This document shows, in pieces, positions 25,004-32,401 of a stretch of 51,239 nt of DNA. Each line of letters opens with the position of its first letter. Positions within the stretch are counted from its first letter, which is position 1. The DNA is from Rugosimonospora acidiphila. GTDB taxonomy: Bacteria > Actinomycetota > Actinomycetes > Mycobacteriales > Micromonosporaceae. The stretch covers positions 1 to 51,239 of the forward strand of contig NZ_BAABJQ010000049.1 in assembly GCF_039543385.1 (NCBI RefSeq), written 5' to 3'. The position numbers were made by a program, and so were the translations under genes. Below the pieces are notes generated by a model. That model worked only from the letters and a program-made list of their open reading frames with translations. It did not search any database and was not told the DNA's origin.

Positions 25004-26086
25004 TCAGGCCAGCAGTTCGCGCACGCGCGGGGCGACCTTCGTGCCGTACAGCTCGATGTTCTCCATCAGCGCCCGGTGGGACAGCCCGCCCATGGCGTAC
25101 TTGAGGTCGAACCGGGTGGCGCCGAGCACGTTGAGGTTGGCCGCGATCTTCTGTGCGACGGTCTCCGGCGACCCAACGTAGAGCGCGCCGTGCGGCCCGA
25201 GCTCGTTCAGGAAGGACTCCTTGGTCGGCACGGCGAATCCCCGGGTCTTGCTGGCCCGGCGCATGACCTCCAGGTAGCGCGGCCAGAACTCCTCGCGCGC
25301 CTGCTCGTCGGTCGCCGCCACGTGCCCGGGCGAGTGCACCCCGATCGGCAGGGCGGGGCGGCCGAGCCGCCGCAGCGCCTCGCGGAACAGCTCGGAGAAG
25401 GGCGCGAAGCGCGCCGGGGAGCCGCCGATGATCGCGAGCATCAGCGAGTACCCGTACCGGGCGGCGCGCACGACCGACTGGGGGCTGCCGCCCACCCCGA
25501 TCCAGGCCGGGAAGGGCCCGGATTCGGTGTGCGGCACGACATCCTGGTCGCGCAGTGACGCTCGGGTGTTGCCGTGCCAGCTGACCGGGCCCCCCTTGAG
25601 AAGTTCGGCGAAGAGCTGGACCTTCTCCTCGAACAGCTCCTCGTAGTCGGCAAGGTCGTAACCGAACAGCGGGAAGGAGTCGATGCTGGAGCCGCGTCCC
25701 AGGATGACCTCCGCCCGGCCGCCGGAGACGGCGTGCAGCGTGGAGTACCGCTGGAACACCCGCACCGGGTCGTCCGAGCTCAGCACGGTGACCGCCGAGC
25801 CGAGGTGGATGCGGGTCGTCCGCGCGGCGATCGCGGCGAGGACCACGTCGCCGGCCGACAGCGGGAAGTCGCCGGTGTGGTGCTCACCGATGCCGAAGAA
25901 GTCGAGCCCGACCTGGTCGGCCAGCACACCCTCCTCGACGAGGTCGCGGATCGTCTGGGCGTGGGACAGCGGGCGGTCCTGATCGTCGTGGGTCACGTCG
26001 CCGAAGGTGTCCAGACCCAGTACGAGGGGGAAGGTCGCAGGCCCGCCGGTGCCGGCCGGGGTGCTGGGTGTCGCTGGGGTGGTCAT
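25004..26086 (-). CDS. LLM-class flavin-dependent oxidoreductase (copy 1)
   Basis: A 360-residue bacterial-luciferase-like TIM-barrel enzyme. FMNH2- or F420-dependent oxidation is expected from the family. Diagnostic segments are VGLDFFGIGEHHTGDFPLSA, RIHLGSAVTVLSSDDPVRVF, GRAEVILGRGSSIDSFPLFG and IGVGGSPQSVVRAARYG. The start ATG 26086 has CAGGA upstream. It is the third gene of a minus-strand operon after marR and the F420-reductase-like gene (11-bp gap). Copy 2, divergent at 27427, matches it along the whole length. The substrate is unknown. Confidence 0.92.
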   Translation of the reverse strand: MTTPATPSTPAGTGGPATFPLVLGLDTFGDVTHDDQDRPLSHAQTIRDLVEEGVLADQVGLDFFGIGEHHTGDFPLSAGDVVLAAIAARTTRIHLGSAVTVLSSDDPVRVFQRYSTLHAVSGGRAEVILGRGSSIDSFPLFGYDLADYEELFEEKVQLFAELLKGGPVSWHGNTRASLRDQDVVPHTESGPFPAWIGVGGSPQSVVRAARYGYSLMLAIIGGSPARFAPFSELFREALRRLGRPALPIGVHSPGHVAATDEQAREEFWPRYLEVMRRASKTRGFAVPTKESFLNELGPHGALYVGSPETVAQKIAANLNVLGATRFDLKYAMGGLSHRALMENIELYGTKVAPRVRELLA

Positions 26087-26097
26087 ATCGGTCCTGC

Positions 26098-26766
26098 CTA
26101 TCTGTTCGGTGAGGGTGAGGGCGCGCCGCGGAGAGCCCGCTCGAACTCGGCCCGACGCAACGGGACGCCGAAGACCGGGCCACCGGGTTCGAGGAGGCGG
26201 CCGGCGGCCAGCGTGCCCAGCCGGACGGCGTCGTACCCGAGGCGGTCAATGAACTCCGCCACGGGCGCGACGGCCCCCGGGTCGTCGCCGGCCACCCCGA
26301 GCGCCCGGCGGTCCGGTGCGCCCCCGGGACGGCGCTCCTCCTCCAGCTCGTGGTAGCCGATGTGGTTGAGGGTCTTCACGACGGTGGAGCCGGCGAGCCG
26401 GTGCGCCACTATCTCGCTGCTGCCGCGCCCGGGCTCCTCGAACAGCTCCTGGACCCCGTCGATGGGCGGCCAGTAGTTCATCGTGTCGACGACGAGCTTG
26501 CCGGCCACCGGAACGGGGTCGAACTCGCCGAACCTGTGCAGCGGGATCGCCAGCACCACGATGTCGGCCTCGCGGGCCGCGTCGGCCGCCCACCGGGGCT
26601 CGGCACCGGGCGCCAGCACCTGGGTGATGAGCGCGATGCGCTCCGGATCGCCGGAGGCCGCGATGGACACCTGGTATCCGGCATCCATGGCGACCCGCGC
26701 GATCACCGGGCCGGTGTGTCCGGCACCCAGCACGGCGATGCGCGGCAGCGCCCGTCCGCCATTCAT
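26098..26766 (-). CDS. NADPH-dependent F420 reductase-like oxidoreductase
   Basis: A 222-residue Rossmann-fold protein. The frame is open far upstream through marR, but ATG 26766 overlaps the marR stop as ATGA, so it is coupled to it. RIAVLGAGHTGPVIARVA is the dinucleotide-binding motif. ADIVVLAIPLHRFGEFDP and VVDTMNYWPPIDG match the F420-oxidoreductase/NPD family, as do STVVKTLNHIGYHELEEERRPGG-like residues later. Family members reduce F420 with NADPH or are ketoreductase-like. Its place beside two LLM enzymes suggests that it supplies reduced cofactor or works on the same compound, but that is inference. Confidence 0.82.
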   Translation of the reverse strand: MNGGRALPRIAVLGAGHTGPVIARVAMDAGYQVSIAASGDPERIALITQVLAPGAEPRWAADAAREADIVVLAIPLHRFGEFDPVPVAGKLVVDTMNYWPPIDGVQELFEEPGRGSSEIVAHRLAGSTVVKTLNHIGYHELEEERRPGGAPDRRALGVAGDDPGAVAPVAEFIDRLGYDAVRLGTLAAGRLLEPGGPVFGVPLRRAEFERALRGAPSPSPNR

Positions 26767-27281
26767 CGGCGCCCCTCCCGCTTCGGCGCCTCCACCTGCT
26801 CGGGGTGGAGGTGGTCGCGCAGCGACCGCAGAATGCCGTCGAGCGCGTCGAACTGTTCTGAGGTAAGGGCGTCGGCGAAGTGTCGCTTGATGGCCCTCGT
26901 GTGTGGCAGGGTCGCGCCCCGGAAGGCGTCCGTGCCCTCGTCGGTCAGGAAGACCTCGGCGCCGCGGTTGTCGGTCGCGCAGTCGTCGCGGCGGATCAGG
27001 CCGCGCCGTTCCATCCGGGCGAGGTGGTGCGACAGCCGGCTGCGTTCCCAGTCGATGGTCGCCGCCAGCACGGAGGAGCGCATCCGGCGGCCCTCCGCCT
27101 CGCTCAGCGCGAGCAGCACCTGGTAGTCGGCCGGGGAGAGGTTCGAGTCCTGGGACAGCTGCGCGCCCAGCAGCCGGCGCAGCTCGGTGGTGGTATCCAC
27201 CAAGGATCGCCAGATGCTCAGTTCGGCCGAGGTCATCCGGCGGCGCGCCACCGCGCCGCCGGGCCGTTCGCCACCAGACAT
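26763..27281 (-). CDS. MarR-family transcriptional regulator
   Basis: A 172-residue winged-helix repressor, first in its operon. ATG 27281 is chosen because GAGGTG lies 6 bases upstream. LSPADYQVLLALSEAEG and RSSVLAATIDWERSRLSHHLARMERRGLIRRDD are the helix-turn-helix and wing. The N- and C-terminal helices (ELSIWRSLVDTTTELRRLL; ALDGILRSLRDHL) form the dimer interface. MarR proteins usually repress their own operon and a divergent gene until a small ligand binds. The palindromes just upstream fit exactly that arrangement here. Confidence 0.9.
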   Translation of the reverse strand: MSGGERPGGAVARRRMTSAELSIWRSLVDTTTELRRLLGAQLSQDSNLSPADYQVLLALSEAEGRRMRSSVLAATIDWERSRLSHHLARMERRGLIRRDDCATDNRGAEVFLTDEGTDAFRGATLPHTRAIKRHFADALTSEQFDALDGILRSLRDHLHPEQVEAPKREGRR

Positions 27282-27298
27282 GACCCACACCTCATTTC

Positions 27299-27356
27299 AT
27301 TGACGCGTCAATCATAGCCACCCATATCATTGACGCGTCAATAATGACGCGTCAAT
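27299..27356. promoter_or_regulatory. Three 14-bp palindromes, probable MarR operators
   Basis: ATTGACGCGTCAAT occurs as a perfect palindrome at 27299-27312 and 27329-27342, and as AATGACGCGTCAAT at 27343-27356. A half copy (GGCGCGTCAAT) lies at about 27377-27387. On the minus strand a good -10 (TATGAT, 27316-27311) sits between the first two palindromes, so a bound repressor would block the marR promoter. The last copies are also placed to control the divergent gene. Confidence 0.85.
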
Positions 27357-27426
27357 CACATGGCAGGCGAATCACCTGGCGCGTCAATCACCTGGCATGT
27401 CAGTCAGCTGGCTTGGGGAGAGTGTG

Positions 27427-28485
27427 ATGGCGACCAGCCTTACCGGACGCCCGGTCGTGATCGGGGTCGACAGCTTCGGGGACGTGACCACCGGCGGTGA
27501 CGGCGCACCGTTGCCCCAGCCGGAGACCATCCGCGAGCTGGTGGCCGAGGGCGTGCTCGCCGAGCAGTCCGGGCTCGACTTCTTCGGCCTGGGCGAGCAC
27601 CACATCGAGGAGATGCCGCTGTCCGCGCCGGACCTGGTGCTCGCGGCGGTCGCCGCCCGCACCTCGCGGATCCACCTCGGATCGGCGGTGACGGTGCTCA
27701 GCTCGGACGACCCGGTGCGGGTGTTCCAGCGGTACGCGACGCTGGACGCCCTGTCCTCCGGGCGGGCCGAGGTGATTCTCGGCCGCGGCTCCAGCAAGGA
27801 ATCCTTCCCGCTGTTCGGGTTCGACCTCGCCGACTACGACCGGCTGTTCGAGGAGAAGGTCGAACTGTTCGCCCGGGTACGCGCGGAAAAAACGGTCACC
27901 TGGTCGGGAACCACCCGAGCGTCCCTGAACGGGCTGCCGGTCTACCCGCACACCGCCTCGGGATCGCTGCCCACCTGGATCGGCGTCGGCGGCAACCCGG
28001 CCTCGGTGGTACGCGCCGCGCGGTACGGGTTCTCCCTGATGCTCGCGATCATCGGGGGCAACCCGGTGCGCTTCGCCCGGCTCTCCCAGCTCTACCGGGA
28101 AGCCACCAGGCAGGCCGGCTTCGATCCGCTGCCGATCGGGGTGCACTCCCCCGGGCACGTCGCGGCGACCGACGAGCAGGCCCAGGAGGAGTACTGGCCC
28201 ACCTACGAGACGTTCATGCTCGACGCCCGCCGGGAGCGCGGCTTCCCGCCCATCACCCGCGAGTACTTCGCGCACGAACTCGAGTACGGCTCGCTGTACG
28301 TCGGCTCCCCGGACACGGTCGCCCGGCGGATCGCCAGGACCATGACCGCCCTGGACGCCAACCGCTTCGACCTGAAGTACGGCATGGGCCCCATGCCGCA
28401 CGCCGCCGTCCTGGACAACCTCCGGCTCTTCGGCACCGAGGTGGCGCCCCGGGTCCGCGAACTGCTCGGCGCGGCGGCCCCCTGA
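27427..28485 (+). CDS. LLM-class flavin-dependent oxidoreductase (copy 2)
   Basis: A 352-residue luciferase-like enzyme, close paralogue of the gene at 25004-26086. ATG 27427 follows GGGGAGAG. Key blocks are SGLDFFGLGEHHIEEMPLSA, RIHLGSAVTVLSSDDPVRVF, GRAEVILGRGSSKESFPLFG and IGVGGNPASVVRAARYG. Differences between copies cluster after residue 230 and in the N-terminal loop, so the two may differ in substrate. It reads away from the marR operon, with which it shares the palindrome region, and so is probably under the same regulator. Confidence 0.92.
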   Translation: MATSLTGRPVVIGVDSFGDVTTGGDGAPLPQPETIRELVAEGVLAEQSGLDFFGLGEHHIEEMPLSAPDLVLAAVAARTSRIHLGSAVTVLSSDDPVRVFQRYATLDALSSGRAEVILGRGSSKESFPLFGFDLADYDRLFEEKVELFARVRAEKTVTWSGTTRASLNGLPVYPHTASGSLPTWIGVGGNPASVVRAARYGFSLMLAIIGGNPVRFARLSQLYREATRQAGFDPLPIGVHSPGHVAATDEQAQEEYWPTYETFMLDARRERGFPPITREYFAHELEYGSLYVGSPDTVARRIARTMTALDANRFDLKYGMGPMPHAAVLDNLRLFGTEVAPRVRELLGAAAP

Positions 28486-28488
28486 GCG

Positions 28489-28509
28489 CCGGATCCACGC
28501 ACCGGCGTC
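28489..28509. terminator. Short hairpin between convergent genes
   Basis: CGCCGG and CCGGCG form a 6-bp stem with a 9-nt loop between the ends of the LLM gene and the convergent binding-protein gene. The stem is weak. Confidence 0.35.
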
Positions 28510-29497
28510 ACTCCCCCGGTACGAGGTCGAAGCGCGCGACGTCCGTGGGGCTCGGGTCGGTCTTGATCAGGCCGGAGGCGCGCAGCAGCGCGATGCCCCG
28601 GGCCACCTTCGCCTCGTCCAGCCGGCCCGAGAAGACGAACGGCTTGAGCGCGGCCATGGTCCGGGCCGACAGGTCGGCCGCGTCGGTGTTCACGGCGGAG
28701 TGGATGAACCCTCCGGCTGCCTCGGGGTTCGTGACCGCGTCGCGCAGGCCCTTCATCAGAGCCCCGAGGAACCGGCGCAGCTCGTCGGGCCGCGAGTTGA
28801 CGTGGTCGGTGGGTGCGATGATGACGGACCCGTAGAGGTCGCTCAGGTACCTGTTGTACGGCAGCACGTTCGTCGGCTTGCCCGGCACCACCATGCTCAG
28901 TGCGTCCAAACTGGACTCACCGATCGCCGACACCTGGCCGGACTTCAGCATCAGCGGCAGCTGTATGGTGTTCGCATTGGTGATCTTCACCCGTTTCGGA
29001 TCTATCCCGGCCAGCCGGGCGTAGGTCGGGAACAGGGTCTGCGTGGCGGCACCCGCCGCGGTCGCCACGGTCCGGCCGATCAGGTCGGCCGGCTGCCTGA
29101 CCGCGTCGCCCACGCTGACCATCGCGAGGGTGGTGCTCTGGTGGACGGCCGCCACGATCCGGAAGCCTCGCTGGTACTTCTCGCTCAGGAACAGCGCGCT
29201 CGCATACTCCAGCACCGCGTAGTCGGCCTGGCCGGCTGCCAGGGTGGTGACGTTGTAGTCGGCGGGTTGGCCGGGCAGCACGGTGACGTCGAACCCGGCG
29301 TCGCGGAAATACCCCCGGGCGATGGGCACCTGCCAGTACTCCTCGCGGGCGTTGACGCCGAAGACGGTCAGCACCCGCCGCTTGACGGGCGGCCCGGTGG
29401 AGCGCGACGCGGCCGGAGACGACCCGTGGCAGGCTCCGGTCAGCGCCAGCGCCGCGGCCGAGGCCCCGGTGGTCAGCAGCAGTCGTCTCGTGGGCAC
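28508..29497 (-). CDS. NMT1/THI5-like ABC substrate-binding protein, Tat-type signal
   Basis: A 329-residue exported binding protein. GTG 29497 has GGGGAG 6 bases upstream; the longer frame beyond it is a shadow. The signal PTRRLLLTTGASAAALALTGAC carries a twin-arginine motif, and Cys could be lipid-modified. The body matches NMT1/THI5 proteins: REEYWQVPIARGYFRDAGFDVTV, TTLAAGQADYAVLEY, QPADLIGRTVATAAGAATQTL, and QLPLMLKSGQVSAIGES. This family imports thiamine precursors, sulfonates or aromatic acids. No permease lies next to it; the nearest NitT/TauT permease and ATPase are at 41-43 kb. Confidence 0.85.
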   Translation of the reverse strand: MPTRRLLLTTGASAAALALTGACHGSSPAASRSTGPPVKRRVLTVFGVNAREEYWQVPIARGYFRDAGFDVTVLPGQPADYNVTTLAAGQADYAVLEYASALFLSEKYQRGFRIVAAVHQSTTLAMVSVGDAVRQPADLIGRTVATAAGAATQTLFPTYARLAGIDPKRVKITNANTIQLPLMLKSGQVSAIGESSLDALSMVVPGKPTNVLPYNRYLSDLYGSVIIAPTDHVNSRPDELRRFLGALMKGLRDAVTNPEAAGGFIHSAVNTDAADLSARTMAALKPFVFSGRLDEAKVARGIALLRASGLIKTDPSPTDVARFDLVPGE

Positions 29498-29625
29498 GGC
29501 CTTCTCCCCTCGGAACGCCTGCCCTCCCTCGGAGGGCTTGCCGGACGCGGTTGCCCGGAACGCTACTCGGGATCGACCAGCGCGAAAGACCGTTGAAAGA
29601 TAGTGGACAATCGATGTTTGACCGG

Positions 29626-31206
29626 CTACGCGCCCGCCGCTCCGGGGCGGGCGCCGGCCACGACCGTACCCGGTCCGTCGAGCGCCCGGGCGAGCAACTC
29701 CGGCGCGCCGACGCCCCGGATCGAGGCGTCCAGCACCTGCACCGTGTGTGCCACCGGCATCCGCCGACCCATGCGGGCCAGCGTGGTCGCCACCTGCATC
29801 CAGCACCCCGGGTTGGCGGTCACCATGATGTCCGCGCCGGTCCCGAGCACCGCCGCCGCCTTACGCTCGCCCAACTCCCGCGCCGGACCGGGGTGCAGCA
29901 GGTTGTAGGTGCCGGCGCTGCCGCAGCAGATCTCCGGCTCGGCCAGCTCGCTCAACTCGACGCCGGGAATGCCGCGCAGCAGCCGGCGCGGCTGATCGCG
30001 TACGCCTTGGGCGTGGCCCAGGTGGCAGGCGTCCTGGTACGCCACGGTCATCGGCAGCGGGTGCCGGGGCGCCACCGGCCCGAGTTCGTCGAGCAGCTCC
30101 GAGATGTCCCTGACCTTCGCCGCCAGGGCCTCGGCCCGCGCCGCCCAGCCCGGTTCGTCGCGCAACTGGTGGCCGTACTCCTTGAGGTTGGAGCCGCAGC
30201 CAGCGGCGTTGACCACGATGGTGTCGACCCGCGCCGCCTCGAAGGTCTCGATGACCGACCTGGCGAACCGCAGCGCCTCGGGTTCGCGGCCGGCGTGCGC
30301 GGACAGCGCGCCGCAGCAGCCCTGCCCGGACGGCACCACCACCTCGCAGCCCTCGGCCGCCAGCACCCGGACCGTGGCGGCGTTGACGTCGGGGAAGAAG
30401 GTGCCCTGCACGCACCCGGTGAGCAGCCCGACCGTGCGGCGCCTGGACCCCACGGCGGGCGTGCGCGCGGGCAGCCGCGGCACCCGACCCAGCCTCGGCG
30501 CCAGCGACTCCATGGCCTGCAACGGTTGGGGCAGCCGGGCGAGCAGCCCGCCGCGGGCCAGCGCGCGACCCAGCCCACTCGCTTGGTAGGCGCGCAGCGG
30601 CCCGCGCAGCAGCCCCAGCCGGCGGGGGTACGGGAACAGCCGGTAGATCAGGCCGCGCAGTAGCCGTTGCGTGGCCGAGCGCCGCACCCGCCGCTCCAGC
30701 TGCGCCCGCGTGCTCTCGATGAGCTGGTCGTACCGCACGCCGGACGGGCAGGCGGTCACGCAGGACATGCAGCCCAGGCACTGGTCGAGGTGCCGCACGC
30801 TGCTCTCGTCGAAGGCGTCGCCGGCGAGTGCGCCCTTCATGATGTCGATGCGACCGCGCGGGCTGTCCATTTCCTCGCCCCACAGCACGTAGGTCGGGCA
30901 GCTGGGCAGGCAGAATCCACAGTGGACACAGTCACTGATGAGCGCGGCGTCCGGCGGATGGTGCGCGTCGAAGGCGGAGCCGGACGCCGGCCGGACGCGC
31001 GGCAGGCCCAGCCCGACGGTGGCGGCCGGGGCGCTGGCCGCGATCGGGCCGCCCTGGGAAGCGTAGCCGGCGCCGGGTTGTGGCAAAGGCGAGCACTCCC
31101 CGCGGCTGCCCGGGCCGGGGCGCCGCCCGCCCAACTGGTTCGCGGCCGGCTGGCTCGCGGCCGGTGGGTTCGCGGCCGGCGTCGCTCCGATCGGTGATGC
31201 GGTCAT
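29626..31206 (-). CDS. glcF: Glycolate oxidase iron-sulfur subunit
   Basis: A 526-residue subunit that passes electrons from the flavin subunits. Two [4Fe-4S] motifs are present: Cys93-x2-Cys96-x2-Cys99-x3-Cys103 and Cys143-x2-Cys146-x2-Cys149-x3-Cys153. Two CCG domains follow (GCVQGTFFPD..GQGCCGALSAHAGR; DACHLGHAQG..PEICCGSAGTYNLL). The first 75 residues are Ala/Pro/Gly-rich and not part of the usual family, so the true start may be later, or this is a lineage extension. The ATG is one base after the glcE stop. It is the last gene of the run that starts at 35825. Confidence 0.92.
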   Translation of the reverse strand: MTASPIGATPAANPPAASQPAANQLGGRRPGPGSRGECSPLPQPGAGYASQGGPIAASAPAATVGLGLPRVRPASGSAFDAHHPPDAALISDCVHCGFCLPSCPTYVLWGEEMDSPRGRIDIMKGALAGDAFDESSVRHLDQCLGCMSCVTACPSGVRYDQLIESTRAQLERRVRRSATQRLLRGLIYRLFPYPRRLGLLRGPLRAYQASGLGRALARGGLLARLPQPLQAMESLAPRLGRVPRLPARTPAVGSRRRTVGLLTGCVQGTFFPDVNAATVRVLAAEGCEVVVPSGQGCCGALSAHAGREPEALRFARSVIETFEAARVDTIVVNAAGCGSNLKEYGHQLRDEPGWAARAEALAAKVRDISELLDELGPVAPRHPLPMTVAYQDACHLGHAQGVRDQPRRLLRGIPGVELSELAEPEICCGSAGTYNLLHPGPARELGERKAAAVLGTGADIMVTANPGCWMQVATTLARMGRRMPVAHTVQVLDASIRGVGAPELLARALDGPGTVVAGARPGAAGA

Positions 31207-31207
31207 C

Positions 31208-32401
31208 TCACAGACCTCCGAGCAGCCGGCCGGGCGACAGCCGTCGCCGCGGATCGAACTGGTCCTTGACCCTGGTCATCAGGCCGAACGAGTCGGGCAC
31301 CGGCCCCCAGTGGTCGAGCGTGGCGCGAGCACCCTCCGGCGCGGCGAGGACGACCGCTGATCCGTCGTAGGGCCGGATCGCGGCCCGCAGCGCGGCGAGG
31401 TCGGTGTCCTCGGGTACGGCCGCGTACGCGACCCCGGTGCAGGCCGACGCGGTACCCGAGGCGCCGGGCGGCAGCGCGTCCAGCACCCGGGGAAGGGCGT
31501 ACGGCTCGAAGGCCAGCCGCAGCACCAGGGTGCCGTCCGGCCGGCGGCCGAACCAGGGCGGCGGGGCCGGTTCGCGGGTGCCGGCGCCGAGCAGCGCGAG
31601 GGTGGCCCGGGACTGGGCCTCGACCGACTCCTCGATGCTCTCGAAGAGCACGACGAACTCGCCGCCGGACGGGCCGAAGCGCAGCTCGACCGCGCTGGGC
31701 GTGAGCGTCGAGCGGGCCATCAGCGCGGCGAGCCGGCCGGCCTCGGCGGCATCGCCCACCGGCACCCGGACCGCTCCCGAAGCCTTCGGCAGCGGGTGCA
31801 GCCGCCATGTCGCCGACACCACGACGCCGAGGCCGCCGTGCGCACCGGTGTACAGCTTGCCGAGGTCGTAGCCGGCCACGTTCTTGACCACCTTGCCACC
31901 GGACCGCGCGATGGTGCCGTCGGCGAGCACGACGGTGACGCCGATGAGCAGGTCGCGCACGGTGCCGTAGCGCAGCCGGCGCGGCCCGGAGGCGTTGGCG
32001 CCGATGATGCCGCCGATCGTCGCGTCCGGCTCGGGCGGGTCGAGCGCGAGCATCTGGCCGTGCTCGGCCAACGCTCGCCGCAGATCCGCGAGCGGCACCC
32101 CGGCCTCGGTGACGACCACCAGATCGCCGGGCGCGTGCTCCACTATCCGGTTCAGGCCGGTGGTCCGCAGCAGCAGATCGCAGGAGCCAGGCGGTGGCGC
32201 CCAGCCGGTCTTCGTGCCGGCGCCCACCGCGACGACCGTGCCGGTCGTGGTGCGCAGGATGTCGGCGATCTCGCCCGCGCTCGACGGCCGGACCACCTCG
32301 GTCGGCCGGACCCCCGCCACGGTGACCGCCTCCGGCGCCGGCTCGTCGCCGCGTGCGGGGCGCTCGCCTCCGCCCCGAACCGTTCCTTGGGAAGCGCCCA
32401 T
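31208..32401 (-). CDS. glcE: Glycolate oxidase FAD-binding subunit
   Basis: A 397-residue FAD-binding subunit. ATG overlaps the glcD stop as TGATG, giving tight coupling. The PCMH-type FAD domain shows VRPSSAGEIADILRTT, VAVGAGTKTGW, DATIGGIIGANASGPRRLRYG, and GGKVVKNVAGYDLGKLYTGAHGG, all typical of GlcE. The C-terminal half is shorter and more variable than in GlcD, as usual. It should assemble with GlcD and GlcF to oxidise a 2-hydroxy acid such as glycolate or lactate at the membrane. Confidence 0.92.
   Translation of the reverse strand: MGASQGTVRGGGERPARGDEPAPEAVTVAGVRPTEVVRPSSAGEIADILRTTTGTVVAVGAGTKTGWAPPPGSCDLLLRTTGLNRIVEHAPGDLVVVTEAGVPLADLRRALAEHGQMLALDPPEPDATIGGIIGANASGPRRLRYGTVRDLLIGVTVVLADGTIARSGGKVVKNVAGYDLGKLYTGAHGGLGVVVSATWRLHPLPKASGAVRVPVGDAAEAGRLAALMARSTLTPSAVELRFGPSGGEFVVLFESIEESVEAQSRATLALLGAGTREPAPPPWFGRRPDGTLVLRLAFEPYALPRVLDALPPGASGTASACTGVAYAAVPEDTDLAALRAAIRPYDGSAVVLAAPEGARATLDHWGPVPDSFGLMTRVKDQFDPRRRLSPGRLLGGL

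Noticed and set aside
27299..27356. ATTGACGCGTCAAT copies as transposon ends or att sites
   Set aside because: They are symmetric, placed around the marR promoter, and no transposase or integrase is present.
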